A stretch of 64,000 nucleotides of DNA from Trichosphaerium sp. ATCC 40318 (lineage: Eukaryota; Discosea; Flabellinia; Trichosidae): positions 186,001 to 250,000 of the forward strand of contig JALMLS010000064.1 of the NCBI GenBank assembly GCA_038496445.1, written 5' to 3'. The notes below the pieces were generated by a model. That model was given only the letters and a program-made list of their open reading frames with translations, made no database searches and was not told the origin of the DNA. This document shows, piece by piece, positions 53,844-64,000 of the stretch. The first letter of the stretch is position 1, and each line of letters opens with the position of its first letter. Made by a program: the position numbers and the translations under genes.

Positions 53844-56800
53844 TTACATGTTTCTTATCTTTTTCGCTAAGTACTTAGCTTCCTCTTCTGTAATATTGAC
53901 AACAAACTTTATGACATCAGTAGAATCACAATACCTACATCCATCACACCAAGGAGATGTTATAGCTGTTGATACACTACACTCATGACATTGTAGTTCG
54001 CCATTGAATGTAACATTCGTAAGTGATCTAGAGTGCGTCTTACAACCAGGGAATTCGACAATATTGCATCTAAGGCCAAGACGTTAACACAAACTCTTTA
54101 AAAAAAAATGGCATGTTTTTATGAGAAAATAATTTAAAATTCTGTCAACGCTCTTAAAGATATTGTGTATCATTCAAGTCAAACATTGCGTTGCTGTTCG
54201 CCCAGAATAATAAAATTTTGGGCGATATTTTGATCACGTGGTTACCTCGAATGATACACAATATAAAGAAGGAGATAATAAAAAAAAGTTTCTGAAGAAT
54301 TACCAATAAAAAAAATATGTGACTTACGTATTGCAAAATATAACACCGGTCTGAATTCCAGTCTTTGTTGTCCTGGTCTTCGTCATTTTTCTTAAATACT
54401 TTGCTTCGCTATAGTCTACACGTAAGAGTCCCACAAAAATATTCGATGAGTCACATTCTGCACATTTAGACTCTTCAGTGCCAGGGCCTTGTGGTAAAGA
54501 ATGTTAGCGTGGATTAGTATTTAAACAATAGCTTACCGGCACAAGTATCGCAGTGTGGACATTCCAGATGTGAAGGCGAATAAGCAAAATAACATGAAGA
54601 GCATAGATCAAAGCAGCATTTACCACACTGAAACCACTTATCCTCTAAAAAAGCAACAAAGTTAGACCGGTTTGAGTACCACTGTGTCATTTTCCAAAAA
54701 AAAGAAAATTAAAAGAAAACAAAATGTCAAAGACTACACAAAAAAACACGTGTTCAGCATTAATTTGTTGTATCTTGTTCAAAAAATATATATAATTGGT
54801 GAAACAAGTGCACGTACCATTGCAAGCCTTGATTTGAGTACAATGCCGTTTATCTTTGTCGTTACAAATGAAGCCCCCTTGGTACCCGACCGCGGCTACC
54901 ATTGCTTGTTCTCGGCCCACAACTGTAAGACAGTGTTCGTGTGCATCGCTATGTATGTGTGTCAAGAATCCATGATCATTGCAACCAGCAAACTCCATAG
55001 AACCTAAAGCAAAGGTAAGAGAAAAACAAACAAAAAAAAAAGTAAATGAAGATCGCTCGAACTTTGCCAAGAAAGATGAACGTACAGCAGTCTCGACATA
55101 TTATTACACTGACAATATATCCTTCAGCATTAACATCTCCATGCTTCACACGAAGTTTTGTATGGATATCACGTAGGGTAGGTCTAATATTTACGTTCTT
55201 GTCTATGTGTACTGGTGCTGAATTTATTGTTTGTCCTTCTTCCTTTTTCTTTTGAGGTCGAGGTATAGTAGCTGATTTGGACAAAGCAGCAGTGTACTCT
55301 GTCGCCGCAGATTTCTTATTTGTATTACTTGCCCTATTGTCTAGTATATCAGTTTGTTTAGGCACAACGGGCGCAGGTGCAGGTGCAGGTGCGGGTGCGG
55401 GTGCGGGTGCAGGTGCAGGCGCTAGATTATTTCGAGGAGCAGATGATCTTCTAACAACTGCAGCAGATTTTGATAAAGGCTTGCTCTGTGGTACTTGTGC
55501 TTGAGTTTTAGGAGCCATAGTTGACCGTGAAAGATTGTTTGTAGTATGTTGATACCCTTGTGATCCCCTTTGAGAACGTAGACCTGGTACAGGAGCGGAA
55601 TTGTAAACTCTCGGAGAGTGCGTGACTCGAGGAGCTCGCTGTGGCGCTGAGTTAAATGTACGCTGTGTTCTTGAGTATCGCTGTTGTGTTTGAGGTACTT
55701 TAAGCTGTGGATCGCTATTGAATCGGTTTGAATGCTGTACTTGAGGAGGAGGTTTCGTCATTGTTGGCTTTGAATTTCGGCGACCTTGAGGAGGAATATT
55801 GTAAAGAGAATTGCTCAACTCAAGAAGAGAAATCCTTTGCTGTGACCCATATGGCTGTACCATTGGCAACCCATAACCTCCTTCATTAGAAGGCGCTGAG
55901 TTGATGTAATCTTCTATATTGGAAGAGCCCGCTGAGCTGAAAAGATCAATATGCTCAGAGCCATATATAGACTAGAGATGATCGGGAGTTAGATTTTCAC
56001 GTGAAAAAAATAAAAAAGTTGATAGACGTACATCTTGCGCAACCGGTATATTATAATCGCTCAAACTTAATGCTTGGTCTGAGTTCACGCTTGATTCAGA
56101 CTGCGTTGATGCGTAGTAATTGTATTTATTTGATCCAGGTAACCCAGTATTATCAACTTGTTGGTACTGATCCGTTTTTAAACCAGTAGTATCTTGAGCA
56201 CAAAAAAAGTTTAGTTTTCCACAAAAAAAACAGTGTTTCTTTGAAGATGAATAACGTACTCATTATATCACTTAGTGTATCACAAATAGAAGAAAATGTT
56301 GGTCTGGTAGGAATATCCTGATGCCAGCATTTTTGTATGAGGTTATGCCACACTATAAAAGAGTAAGGGCTTACTTCTCAAGGGGAAAAAAAAAAGTGTT
56401 ACCAGGATCAATACTGTCTGGTATATGTAAACGTTGTCCTTGAATGACCTTTATACCCCACGCCATGATAGTTGATCCTTCAGGTACTGGCGGAACCCTG
56501 TAGTAAAAATCAGTATTGAGGGCACAACGATAAAGACTAGTATCCATTCAACATACTTGCAAAGCGTTTCCCATCTAACAGCAATATGTAAGTATAAGCC
56601 AAAAAAACTTACAAAAAAGTGAAGCGTACAATAATACACCGTAAGAAAATACATCAGAGCCTGCTGAATAGCTTCCACCACCATCAATGATTTCTGGTGC
56701 CATCCAAGGAAGTGCACCATGAGTACCACTGGCGGTGTACAATGACTGTTTTCGCTTTTCTTGATCTACAAGACAAAAACAATTAATTTCAAAAAAAAAG

Positions 56801-58989
56801 TCAAGGTATGGCATAGGATGCGACCAGCGCATGCAAAAATGTGATTGCAAGGATACTTGCGTACCTAATATCTTACTAAGACCAAAATCAGATATTTTAG
56901 CACGTCCATGAACATCAATCTGAGGCGTTAGGTAAGCAAAAAATCGAACTCTTTTTGATTGTTGATAAAAAGATCCAAAATCAATAAAGGCTACATGTCT
57001 CGTACCAACACATTCCCACTATTCAAATCTCTATTGATACCATTAGATTACATATAGTTATTAGAAAATATTACAATACCTGTGAAGGACAGGAACACTA
57101 TGAAGATAAGCCATACCGCTGGCCAAATCAAAAGCTAATTGAAATTGACCTGCTTGAGATAACGTTGCTGTTCTTATAAACTTTGTTAAAGACCCACCGG
57201 GCATATACTAAAGACAAAGAGAGTTAAACTAACACATAATCTATATAACACTATTACTTACTTCTAAGACAAAATATTTATGTGTTTCATCAACACAAGC
57301 ACCCAAAAATTGGACAACTCTAGGATGCCTCAACTTAACAAGAACAGCCAGTTCATCTGCAAAAAGTTCTTCTTGGTTCTTTGTACGAAAATGTTCTTGA
57401 TAAATAACCTTAACAACAACCTTTGTACCATGCCATTTAGCCAACCTAACTTCTCCAAAATAACCCTGAAAAAAAAAAATTAATTCTAACAAAAAAAGCA
57501 CGTGCAAACAACGTACTTTGCCAAGAACTTGTTTTGTCAATGAAATATCGGCAAGAGGAATATTCCACAGTGTAAGATTCCTCTGTATTCTATTAAAATG
57601 AGGAGATCCTTGAGCTGGAGCTGGTGCTGGTTTAGGAGGTGCTGCTTTTGGCGATGGTGCTGGTGCTGGTTTGAGAGGCTGTGTACGTTGTGTATGGGTA
57701 TTTGTAGTTGGTTTTTGCTTTCCCTGTGGGATTGGTTTATAACTAACTTGTAAAGTAGTCTTAGGTCGATATATATATCGTACTTGCAATGGGTTCGTAT
57801 ATGCTGGTTGTCTTTGTACATGATGCTGTGGATGCAATGCTCTTGGAGAGTTATACATTTGGTGCGTTGGTGCCTGAGCGTGATGGGATTGTGGTGGATG
57901 CTGACGGGCTTGTACTGGTGATTGATGTTGGTGAGGTTGGTGTGGCGGTTGGCGTTGATGGGGTTGTGGTGGTGGCTGGTATTGGTAAGATTGTGTTGGC
58001 GGGTGACGTTCATAAGAAGGTATTGGCGGGTGGTGGGATTGTGGTGGATGTCGATGTGTTTGTACTGGTGATTGATGTTGGTGAGCTTGTAGTGGCGGTT
58101 GGTGTTGGTGGGATTGTGGTGGATGTCGATGTGCTTGTACTGGTGATGGATGCTGGTGAGGTTGGTGAGTTTGTTGAGGCGACCGCACTCGTTGTAATGA
58201 TTCATGAAAATGCTGTATAGGTGGGTGCCGTTGATGTACGTGAATTGGAGAAGGTGTTGGTTCAATTGGCGGACGTGATGCTACAGATTGCATTTGGTGG
58301 TCGGGGTGATCAGAATACCCATCTGAGTTATGACCAATGGCGTCATCGTATTGACTGTAATGATTATTATGCTGTGGTGGAGGGCGGGCCATACTAGGCC
58401 TCATATTAGGAGACACCCCTCCTGGGGCCACGTGGTGCGCCACTTGAGGCGAATTCATATGAGGAGATGAGGAATTAACGACACTTCTGTCAATTGTTAA
58501 AAATAATTTTAAAGCCTTTCCTTTCTCTTCTACGGCTATATTTAAATCTATACAAGCGTCAGGTGATATATATTGTATAGTATACGCGATTAAAAATGGA
58601 AAGGATGTGTTTCATTGAGTTTAGAGGTTAATGATGATATTTTCAACGAACTGTGGAACTGTGTTTTTGGTTGAAAGCGTAAGTCATTTTATATCGATGC
58701 TAGTGATAGTATAGTGCTCAAGGAACCATTTTGAGAAAATAGTAAAACGTTCAAATTACCTTCTGTACTTTCAACGTCCACTTGGTCTCCATCTTCATCC
58801 TCATAGCGTATAGATGTTATTGCCATCGTTTTGAACCTTGACGTAATTATTATTGAGAATTTGAAGCCCTTTCGGGCCATTAGCAGCTACTAACCTCTTT
58901 TGAAGGGTTTCCAGGAGAGTATCATAGTCTGAATTTGCTGGCAAACGTATTGCGAGTGTGGTATTACCTTCGTAGCATTTAACTATCAT
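53844..58989 (-). CDS. PB1-TKL protein kinase with Pro/His/Gln linker and Cys-rich tail
   Basis: N-terminus MIVKCYEGNTTLAIRLPA with the OPCA motif YEDEDGDQVDVESTED, completed by DLNIAVEEKGKALKLFL: a PB1 heterodimerisation domain. An about 300-residue His/Pro/Gln-rich linker with near-repeats follows (HQHQSPVQTHRHPPQSH). The kinase has GYFGEVRLAKWHGTKVVVKV with the catalytic Lys, HRDLNSGNVL (intron inside), KISDFGLSKIL, ALPWMAPEII and SDVFSYGVLLY, all intact and tyrosine-kinase-like (TKL). A Pro/Ser linker (SNRFNSDPQLKVPQTQQRYS) follows, then a run of Ala-Pro and a Cys-rich tail of ZZ/ribbon-like modules (WFQCGKCCFDLCSSCYF; CHECSVSTAITSPWCDGCRY). Two tail modules share an EEEAKYLAKK-like end. 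Roughly 1,250-1,350 residues. It should phosphorylate Ser/Thr, with PB1 and the tail as docking parts. Confidence 0.82.
55371..55422. repeat. Hexanucleotide GGTGCA/GGTGCG microsatellite encoding Ala-Pro
   Basis: Nine or so units of GGTGCA or GGTGCG. Read on the minus strand it encodes an uninterrupted Ala-Pro run inside the linker of the kinase gene, so unit changes keep the frame. Confidence 0.85.
57830..58215. repeat. Degenerate minisatellite encoding HPQ-rich linker
   Basis: Imperfect repeats of a GGTGGATG and TGATGTTGGTGAG-type unit. On the minus strand they encode recurring HQHQSPVQ-HRHPPQSH motifs in the kinase linker. At least three longer units align by eye. Confidence 0.75.
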
Positions 58990-59331
58990 TGATGAGCATG
59001 GTGATGATTGGCACGTTTAAACGGACGCTTTATTGATGGTTGGCGCTGAACTACGCTCATTTTGATTAACGCGTTATGTTCAGCCTATTGCGAATCCACA
59101 ATGGTAGTTTGGCGCGTGTAGTGACAAACAACCCTAGTTGATGTAATCAAAGCCAAATGTTACACTGTCTTTGATTACCGCTCTATTGTGGAATTGGTGG
59201 CTTTTGTTGACTTTTTTTGGGCTGTACAAAAACCCAATTAACGCACTTGCCAAAGACACATGGCGACTGATTAACGGTTTATTGTTGTTTTATATACGTA
59301 CTTCTCGATAACAACTGGTTTATTAGCCTTT
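58990..59331. other. Intergenic gap
   Basis: About 340 bases upstream of the kinase start and downstream of the next minus-strand gene. No exon is supported. Confidence 0.35.
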
Positions 59332-59619
59332 TTAGCACATGTCCATTGTTCGCCATCCTTGCTTTGATAGATCGTTCAATAGCTCTGAGTATATAGCATC
59401 GTAGTTTTTAAATGCGAATTTAGGACCCTCTGAAAACTCGACTGTAGGCGGATCTTCCAGCGCTTCACGCGTACCAACCGTATACTCATCGCCCCAGTCC
59501 TTGTTGCATGCTTTTAAGTCTATTTTGTGTTTTTTGCCTTTTGAGTCACTGTACTCAACGAATTCTTTTGTGACACTCACAATTCGTGCTTCTCCCTCCC
59601 CAATAGTTATTGTTTGCAT
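59332..59619 (-). CDS. Small unknown protein
   Basis: Single exon, 95 residues, MQTITIGEGEARIVSVTKEF and on to VEFSEGPKFAFKNYD, ending WRTMDMC. It is acidic and Lys-rich with a beta-strand pattern and no signal peptide. I do not recognise it. It diverges from the CobW-CDC123 gene, whose start lies 123 bases away, so the two may share a promoter. Confidence 0.6.
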   Translation of the reverse strand: MQTITIGEGEARIVSVTKEFVEYSDSKGKKHKIDLKACNKDWGDEYTVGTREALEDPPTVEFSEGPKFAFKNYDAIYSELLNDLSKQGWRTMDMC

Positions 59620-59741
59620 GGTTAGCCTAATTCAACTGTTAAAAGCTGTAAACGACTCGTTTATGCAGAACTTGGTTGACTTTTTCGAACGAAAAATAAA
59701 ATTTGTAAAATCCTTTAACAGCGACTACAATAAACGCTCAT

Positions 59742-62700
59742 ATGGCCACTGAAATGAAGAAATTACCTGTTACTGTTTTATCTGGGTTTTTAGGCTCGGG
59801 AAAGGTTAGTAACAAATAAAATTACAAAATCATGTCAAATACAAGTGTTTTGTGTGCTATGGGCCTAAGATCGTAAAATCATAGATTACCAACTCTATTT
59901 CTCTCTTTTTCTCCGTTTTCATTCTTCTCATGCCTTTAGACTACGCTCTTACAACATGTCCTACGTAACAGAGAGGGTTTGAAGGTAAGTAATAACAAAA
60001 CCACGCTTGTAACTCATTTAAAAAGGTCGCTGTTATTGTAAATGATATGGGAGAGCGTAAGTAAAGCGGAGAAAACGTTCTGTACTTTGACACTTTTTGT
60101 AGTAAACATTGACGCTCAACTCGTTGGTGATGGCGCTTCACTCTCTCAGGTACGATCCAACGTAACGACAACGCTTAAAAAGGCTACCAGCGTTCAAATT
60201 TATCAATTTTCAAAAAAACTTGCTAAACTCAAGAAACAGGTTGAAGAAAAGCTTGTTGCTATGCAGAATGGTTGTATTTGTTGTACTCTTCGTGAAGATT
60301 TGCTTGAAGAAATCTCCAAATTAGCTCGCATGGGGAAATTCGACTATCTCCTTATTGAGTCTACAGGTGCGTTTACACGAAGGGTTGTAACTCAGTCGAT
60401 CATCAAGTTTGGAGTTTTATTTCTGCTTACAAATATTTTGTAAAAAAGTTTTTCTTTTTTCTTGTTTTTTCGACAAAAAACTCTGCCTTGCGCTGTTGTG
60501 TTATTATGGTTGTATTAACGCTTACGAATTAGGTATATCGGAGCCTTTGCCAGTAGCTGAGACTTTCACATTCGAGTCACCTTCTGATGATGGAACTGGT
60601 ATGATCACCAATTCATCACTAAGCGATATTGCAGAATTGGACACTATGGTACTGCTTTGGATTATGTGACCCTTCTTTCGGTTTTTCCCTTTTGTGTTAT
60701 TATTCCTTACTCTCCTCTTAGGTATCTGTTATCGATGCTTCTCGCTTCACAGAGTATTTGGATAGTATCGAAGACTTGAAAGCAAAGTTCGGTGAATGTA
60801 TGATTTCAAACAATTTTTTTCTCATTTTTGTTTCCTTCAAACGTGTCTTCTCATAGTACTCTCTTAGCGGCTGGTCCTGATGATGAGCGTACAGTAGCAC
60901 AATTGCTTATTGACCAAGTAGAATTCGCAAATGTTCTTCTCATTAACAAGGTAAGAAGCAGCTATCAGTCGGTTTGATTTGTTTCTGTCATATCACTTTC
61001 TTAATACTTACTCTTTAAAGACCGATCTTGTTACAAAAGAAGAGCTCAACAAAGTCATGGGATTGTGCAAGAAGCTTAACCCTGTAGCAAAGATTATTTT
61101 AACAAAATACTCTAAAGTACCTTTGAACAACATCATCAACACAAGTGCGTGATATATTTTTTTTTTCCATTTTTTTTTGTTCCAAACAGTTATTTTTATC
61201 AAGTTGTTCTATCACGTTACTTTCTAACCCTTTCTTCTCTTTAGAGGCTTTCAACTTCGAAGAAGCATCACAACATGCTGGATGGCTACAAGAGCTTCGT
61301 GGAGCACATGTACCTGAGACAGAGGTATTAAAAGGATTTGAAACAAAAAACTTTGATGCTAATTTACCTTTTTGTAGGAATACGGTATTTCTTCTTTCAT
61401 TTACAGAAGTTCCAAGCCTTTCCATCCAACTAGATTCTCCGTAAGTAACCCCCTTCCATCGTAAGATATTCTATGATCTCATTTGTACAAAAATAGGATC
61501 TGTTAGATGCCGGTATACCAAACGTTGTTAGATCCAAAGGTAGGATAGACCCACTCACTGTTTATCATTTTTTTGACTTTTTTTTAAAGGTTCCATTTGG
61601 CTAGCCCCAGAAATGACATTCCGCATTCAATTGAGCGGTGCAGGCAGTACGTTTAGCATTTTATAATTTTCCAGGCTCGTCAAGCCATCCTAAGTCAGAA
61701 GTGCTCCAAAAATTAACACTTTTTTTTCAAAAGAAAACTACGGTCTTGTAAATGCTGGTATGTGGTGGGATGCTATACCAATCGATGAAGTACCTGAAGA
61801 TTATGCTGAAGAGATTAAAAAACGTCTCGCTAGCTGTGATGAATACGGAGACAGACAAATTGAGGTACCTACCACAATCAAAATTGTTCATTTTCTTTTC
61901 CAAGTTTGTATTTTAATTTCTTGAATAGCTCGTTGTTATCGGCGCTCAAATGGATGAAGCTGTTGTTCGTAAGACGCTAGATGCTTGTCTACTCACAGAC
62001 GAAGAGATGAAGGCAGGTCCTGAGGCTTGGATGACATACCCTAACCCATTGGAAACTGCGTACACTGTAAGCCAAAAATCATTCTTTTTCTCTGAAGAAA
62101 GATTTCGAACTAACTTTGTTATAGTCTGGTACTCTTACTCCAGAAGACAAAGCATTGTACATGAATGCACAAATAAGCGTGTGGTATAAACAATTCGCAC
62201 AATTTACTTTTGATACAATCTCTTTGGAGTGTCCAAATGATTTCATCAATTGGTTACAAGAAGGTGCATTTTAAACGAATATCATTTTTTTTCGGATTTC
62301 TTACTTTGTTTTGATTTAGATCACCTTGAAGAAGACCAAATGGATACAGACGAAAAAGAGGTCCCTGAATTCCCTGATTTCGCTAAAGAAGTAGCAAAAC
62401 AAATAGCTGAATTTGGTGGTAAAGTAGTGCCAAAATTGAACTGGAGCGCACCTTCTGTAAGTTTTTTTTTCGAAAATAACCAAGAAAAATAACCAACTAC
62501 GAAACCATGAATCCCTTACATATTAACTTATCATTTCAAGGATTCCACAAAGCCTTTAGTATGCACAACACCTGCTGAGGTTTTCGGCTTATTAAAATCA
62601 TCAGAGCGTTCTGTACAAGACATAGAATGGTACACTCTTTTTTTTATTATTATTTTATGAAAGTAAACTTTTCTTTTTTTGATTTTATTTTTAACCATTT

Positions 62701-63475
62701 GTATAGGTTGCTCGCTCTTCACCAAGAAATTCACGAGAACACACCGGTACGTTTATAATTTATACATGCTTGAATATTTTGTGAGGCGTCAGTTCTCGAA
62801 CTCGCTTTTTTTTCTGTTTCGCTTTGGTCAGGCACTTTGTTAACTCTTTTTCTTTAGGATAACGGTGAATGTGATATACCTTCAGTTGTATTAAATTTGC
62901 GTAAATTTACACCAATCGATAACAACTTTGAGTTCAGATGCTTCGTAACCAATAACAAAATATCAGGTTAGTTTTTTATGACTTTCTATTTTCCTCTTTT
63001 TTTCTTTTTTTTCTGTTGTTTTTGGCAGTTCTTCTGGAATGATTTAATTGATTATTATTTTAGCTCTATGCCAGAGAACCTTGGTTATGGATAAACGTAT
63101 TGTTGACAACAAAAAGACAATCCATGCTGCAATATTCACGTTTTTTAACGACAAAATCATGGGCTCGAAAGTGCCTTACCCTGACTCTCATTGTATCCTC
63201 TGAACATTTTTTGAATTCATTTTTTTAAGTTGATTACATTGACCTCCTTGACTATGATTACAGTCATCCTAGACGTATACGTATGTCCAAAAGAATACAA
63301 GGTTACCATGGTTGATATTGGCGCATTCCATGATGCTGCTGAGGCTTTGTTATTCGATTGGGACCAACTAAATGTCTTGACACCTGAGACACCTGTTGAG
63401 TTCAGGATTATTGAATCTGAGGAGATGCTAAAAGAAATAAAACAACAACAAGAAGAAGAACACGATGATCATTGA
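59742..63475 (+). CDS. CobW/COG0523 GTPase fused to CDC123 (D123 family)
   Basis: The first part is a metal-chaperone-type GTPase: VTVLSGFLGSGKTTLLQHVL (P-loop), VAVIVNDMGE, the metal motif NGCICCTLREDL (CxCC), ESTGISEPLPVAET, VIDASRF, LLINKTDL and EEYGISSFIYRSSKPFHPTR, then the CobW C-terminal domain with NAGMWWDAI and KAGPEAWMTYPN. A phase-0 splice (GTAAGC donor near 62065) continues directly into CDC123: ISVWYKQFAQFTFDTISLEC, PEFPDFAKEVAKQIAEFGGK, PKLNWSAPS, FRCFVTNNKI, and ALLFDWDQL near the end. CDC123 is an ATP-grasp-fold factor that helps assemble eIF2. The tail is Gln/Glu-rich and ends at 63475. The canonical DFNP motif is replaced by DIGA (see findings). Two separate genes would need a stop between the halves, and none is present after splicing. 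Confidence 0.83.
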
Positions 63476-64000
63476 GTAAGCTCAGGCTCAAAAAAAGAAT
63501 AGAAGAGAAGAGAAGAAGAAAGAAAAAGAGCAAAAAAAAAGTACTCAAAAAAACGATTTAAAGAAAAGTAAAAAAAAAAGTTTTTGAACGTTTTTTTCAG
63601 TTTCCAGACTACAAAATCAAAAAAAAACACAAATCATGTACAACTGATATGCCCTTTTAGAAAAAAATAGCACTATTTTTTTTCCACCGCGCATTCACAT
63701 CACATGATTTGGCTTTCTTTTTGAAAATTTTTTTCATCGAAATTTCCTTTTTTTTTCTTGAAATAAGTCAGAAAAAATTCATTATTAATCAGGTTGGTGT
63801 GGCCATCCTTCCTGTAAGAATCACTGTGGTGAACGGGAGAAAAGCTCGGGGCATTTGACTGTGACCCAAAAAAGGCGGGCGAGGCTGTAAGACATATGCG
63901 TTTCAACATCTTTGTTATCCAATTGTTTCACAACAATGGATACTGTCGAACCTCTTTTGTTATCAAACAAACAACATCAGGGAATTCTTCAAAAAAATCA
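63476..64000. other. AT-rich intergenic region with weak gene starts
   Basis: About 500 bases dominated by A and T homopolymers. A minus-strand open frame, MLKRICLTASPAFFGSQSNA (63909 downwards), could be a mitochondrial presequence exon. A plus-strand start, MDTVEPLLLSNKQHQGILQK (63936), runs off the edge. Either may be a gene start; neither is verified. Confidence 0.3.
63936..64000 (+). CDS. Possible start of a gene running off the right edge
   Basis: The frame opens MDTVEPLLLSNKQHQGILQK and is still open at the window end. The acidic start followed by a dileucine-like motif would suit a transporter N-terminus, but only 21 residues are visible, so no call on function is made. Confidence 0.28.
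   Translation, partial: MDTVEPLLLSNKQHQGILQKN

Noticed and set aside
57789-58220. Long plus-strand open frame, Val/Gly-rich
   Set aside because: It is the complement of the His/Pro/Gln repeat linker of the kinase gene and has no independent support.

Overview
The window is nuclear DNA from an intron-rich, probably unicellular eukaryote. It is AT-rich. Almost every gene is split by introns of about 40-60 nt that usually begin GTACGT or GTAAG and end in TAG, CAG or AAG. Two proteins start with plausible mitochondrial presequences, two others start with secretory signal peptides, and lysosomal genes are present, so this is a mitochondriate eukaryote. The mix (PB1-TKL kinase, F-box/NHL, ABCG, DUF4062-NACHT-TPR, a giant HECT ligase) suggests an amoeba-like protist. 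I cannot name the taxon. CDS coordinates run from start codon to stop codon and include introns; splice joins were made by eye from reading frame, donor and acceptor.

Layout. 1-6 kb, minus strand: a vacuolar iron transporter cut by the window edge, a CH-domain/SAM-like protein, a small unknown protein and a mitochondrial PPR protein. 6.2-19.8 kb, plus: one giant HECT ubiquitin ligase with CUB-like, SPRY and PH modules. 20-31 kb: an acid-ceramidase/NAAA-type amidase, cystinosin, an F-box/NHL propeller protein, an ABCG half-transporter and a Rab32/38-like GTPase. 31.2-41.5 kb: a SIRT6/7-like sirtuin fused to a Kelch propeller, a small unknown gene, then a DUF4062-NACHT-TPR protein whose first exon encodes a near-perfect histone H3 N-terminal tail. 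41.8-49.5 kb: an ankyrin-like protein, a secreted protein with RTX-like repeats, a family III CoA-transferase and a secreted ML-domain protein. 49.8-59 kb: a SAM-transmembrane protein, a Swt1-type HEPN protein and a PB1-TKL kinase with a Cys-rich tail. 59.3-63.5 kb: a small unknown gene and a CobW/COG0523 GTPase fused to CDC123.

The most striking locus is 31-41.5 kb. The NACHT protein carries residues 1-28 of histone H3 with one substitution, keeping K4, K9, S10, K14, K18, K23, K27 and S28, and spliced in frame to an Arg-rich stretch with an AT-hook-like core. Less than 2 kb away lies a sirtuin of the class whose animal members deacetylate H3 tails, itself fused to a Kelch propeller. I infer a chromatin-linked signalling or histone-mimic STAND protein, possibly a substrate of the neighbouring sirtuin. 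The fusions are read directly from the sequence; the function is inference.
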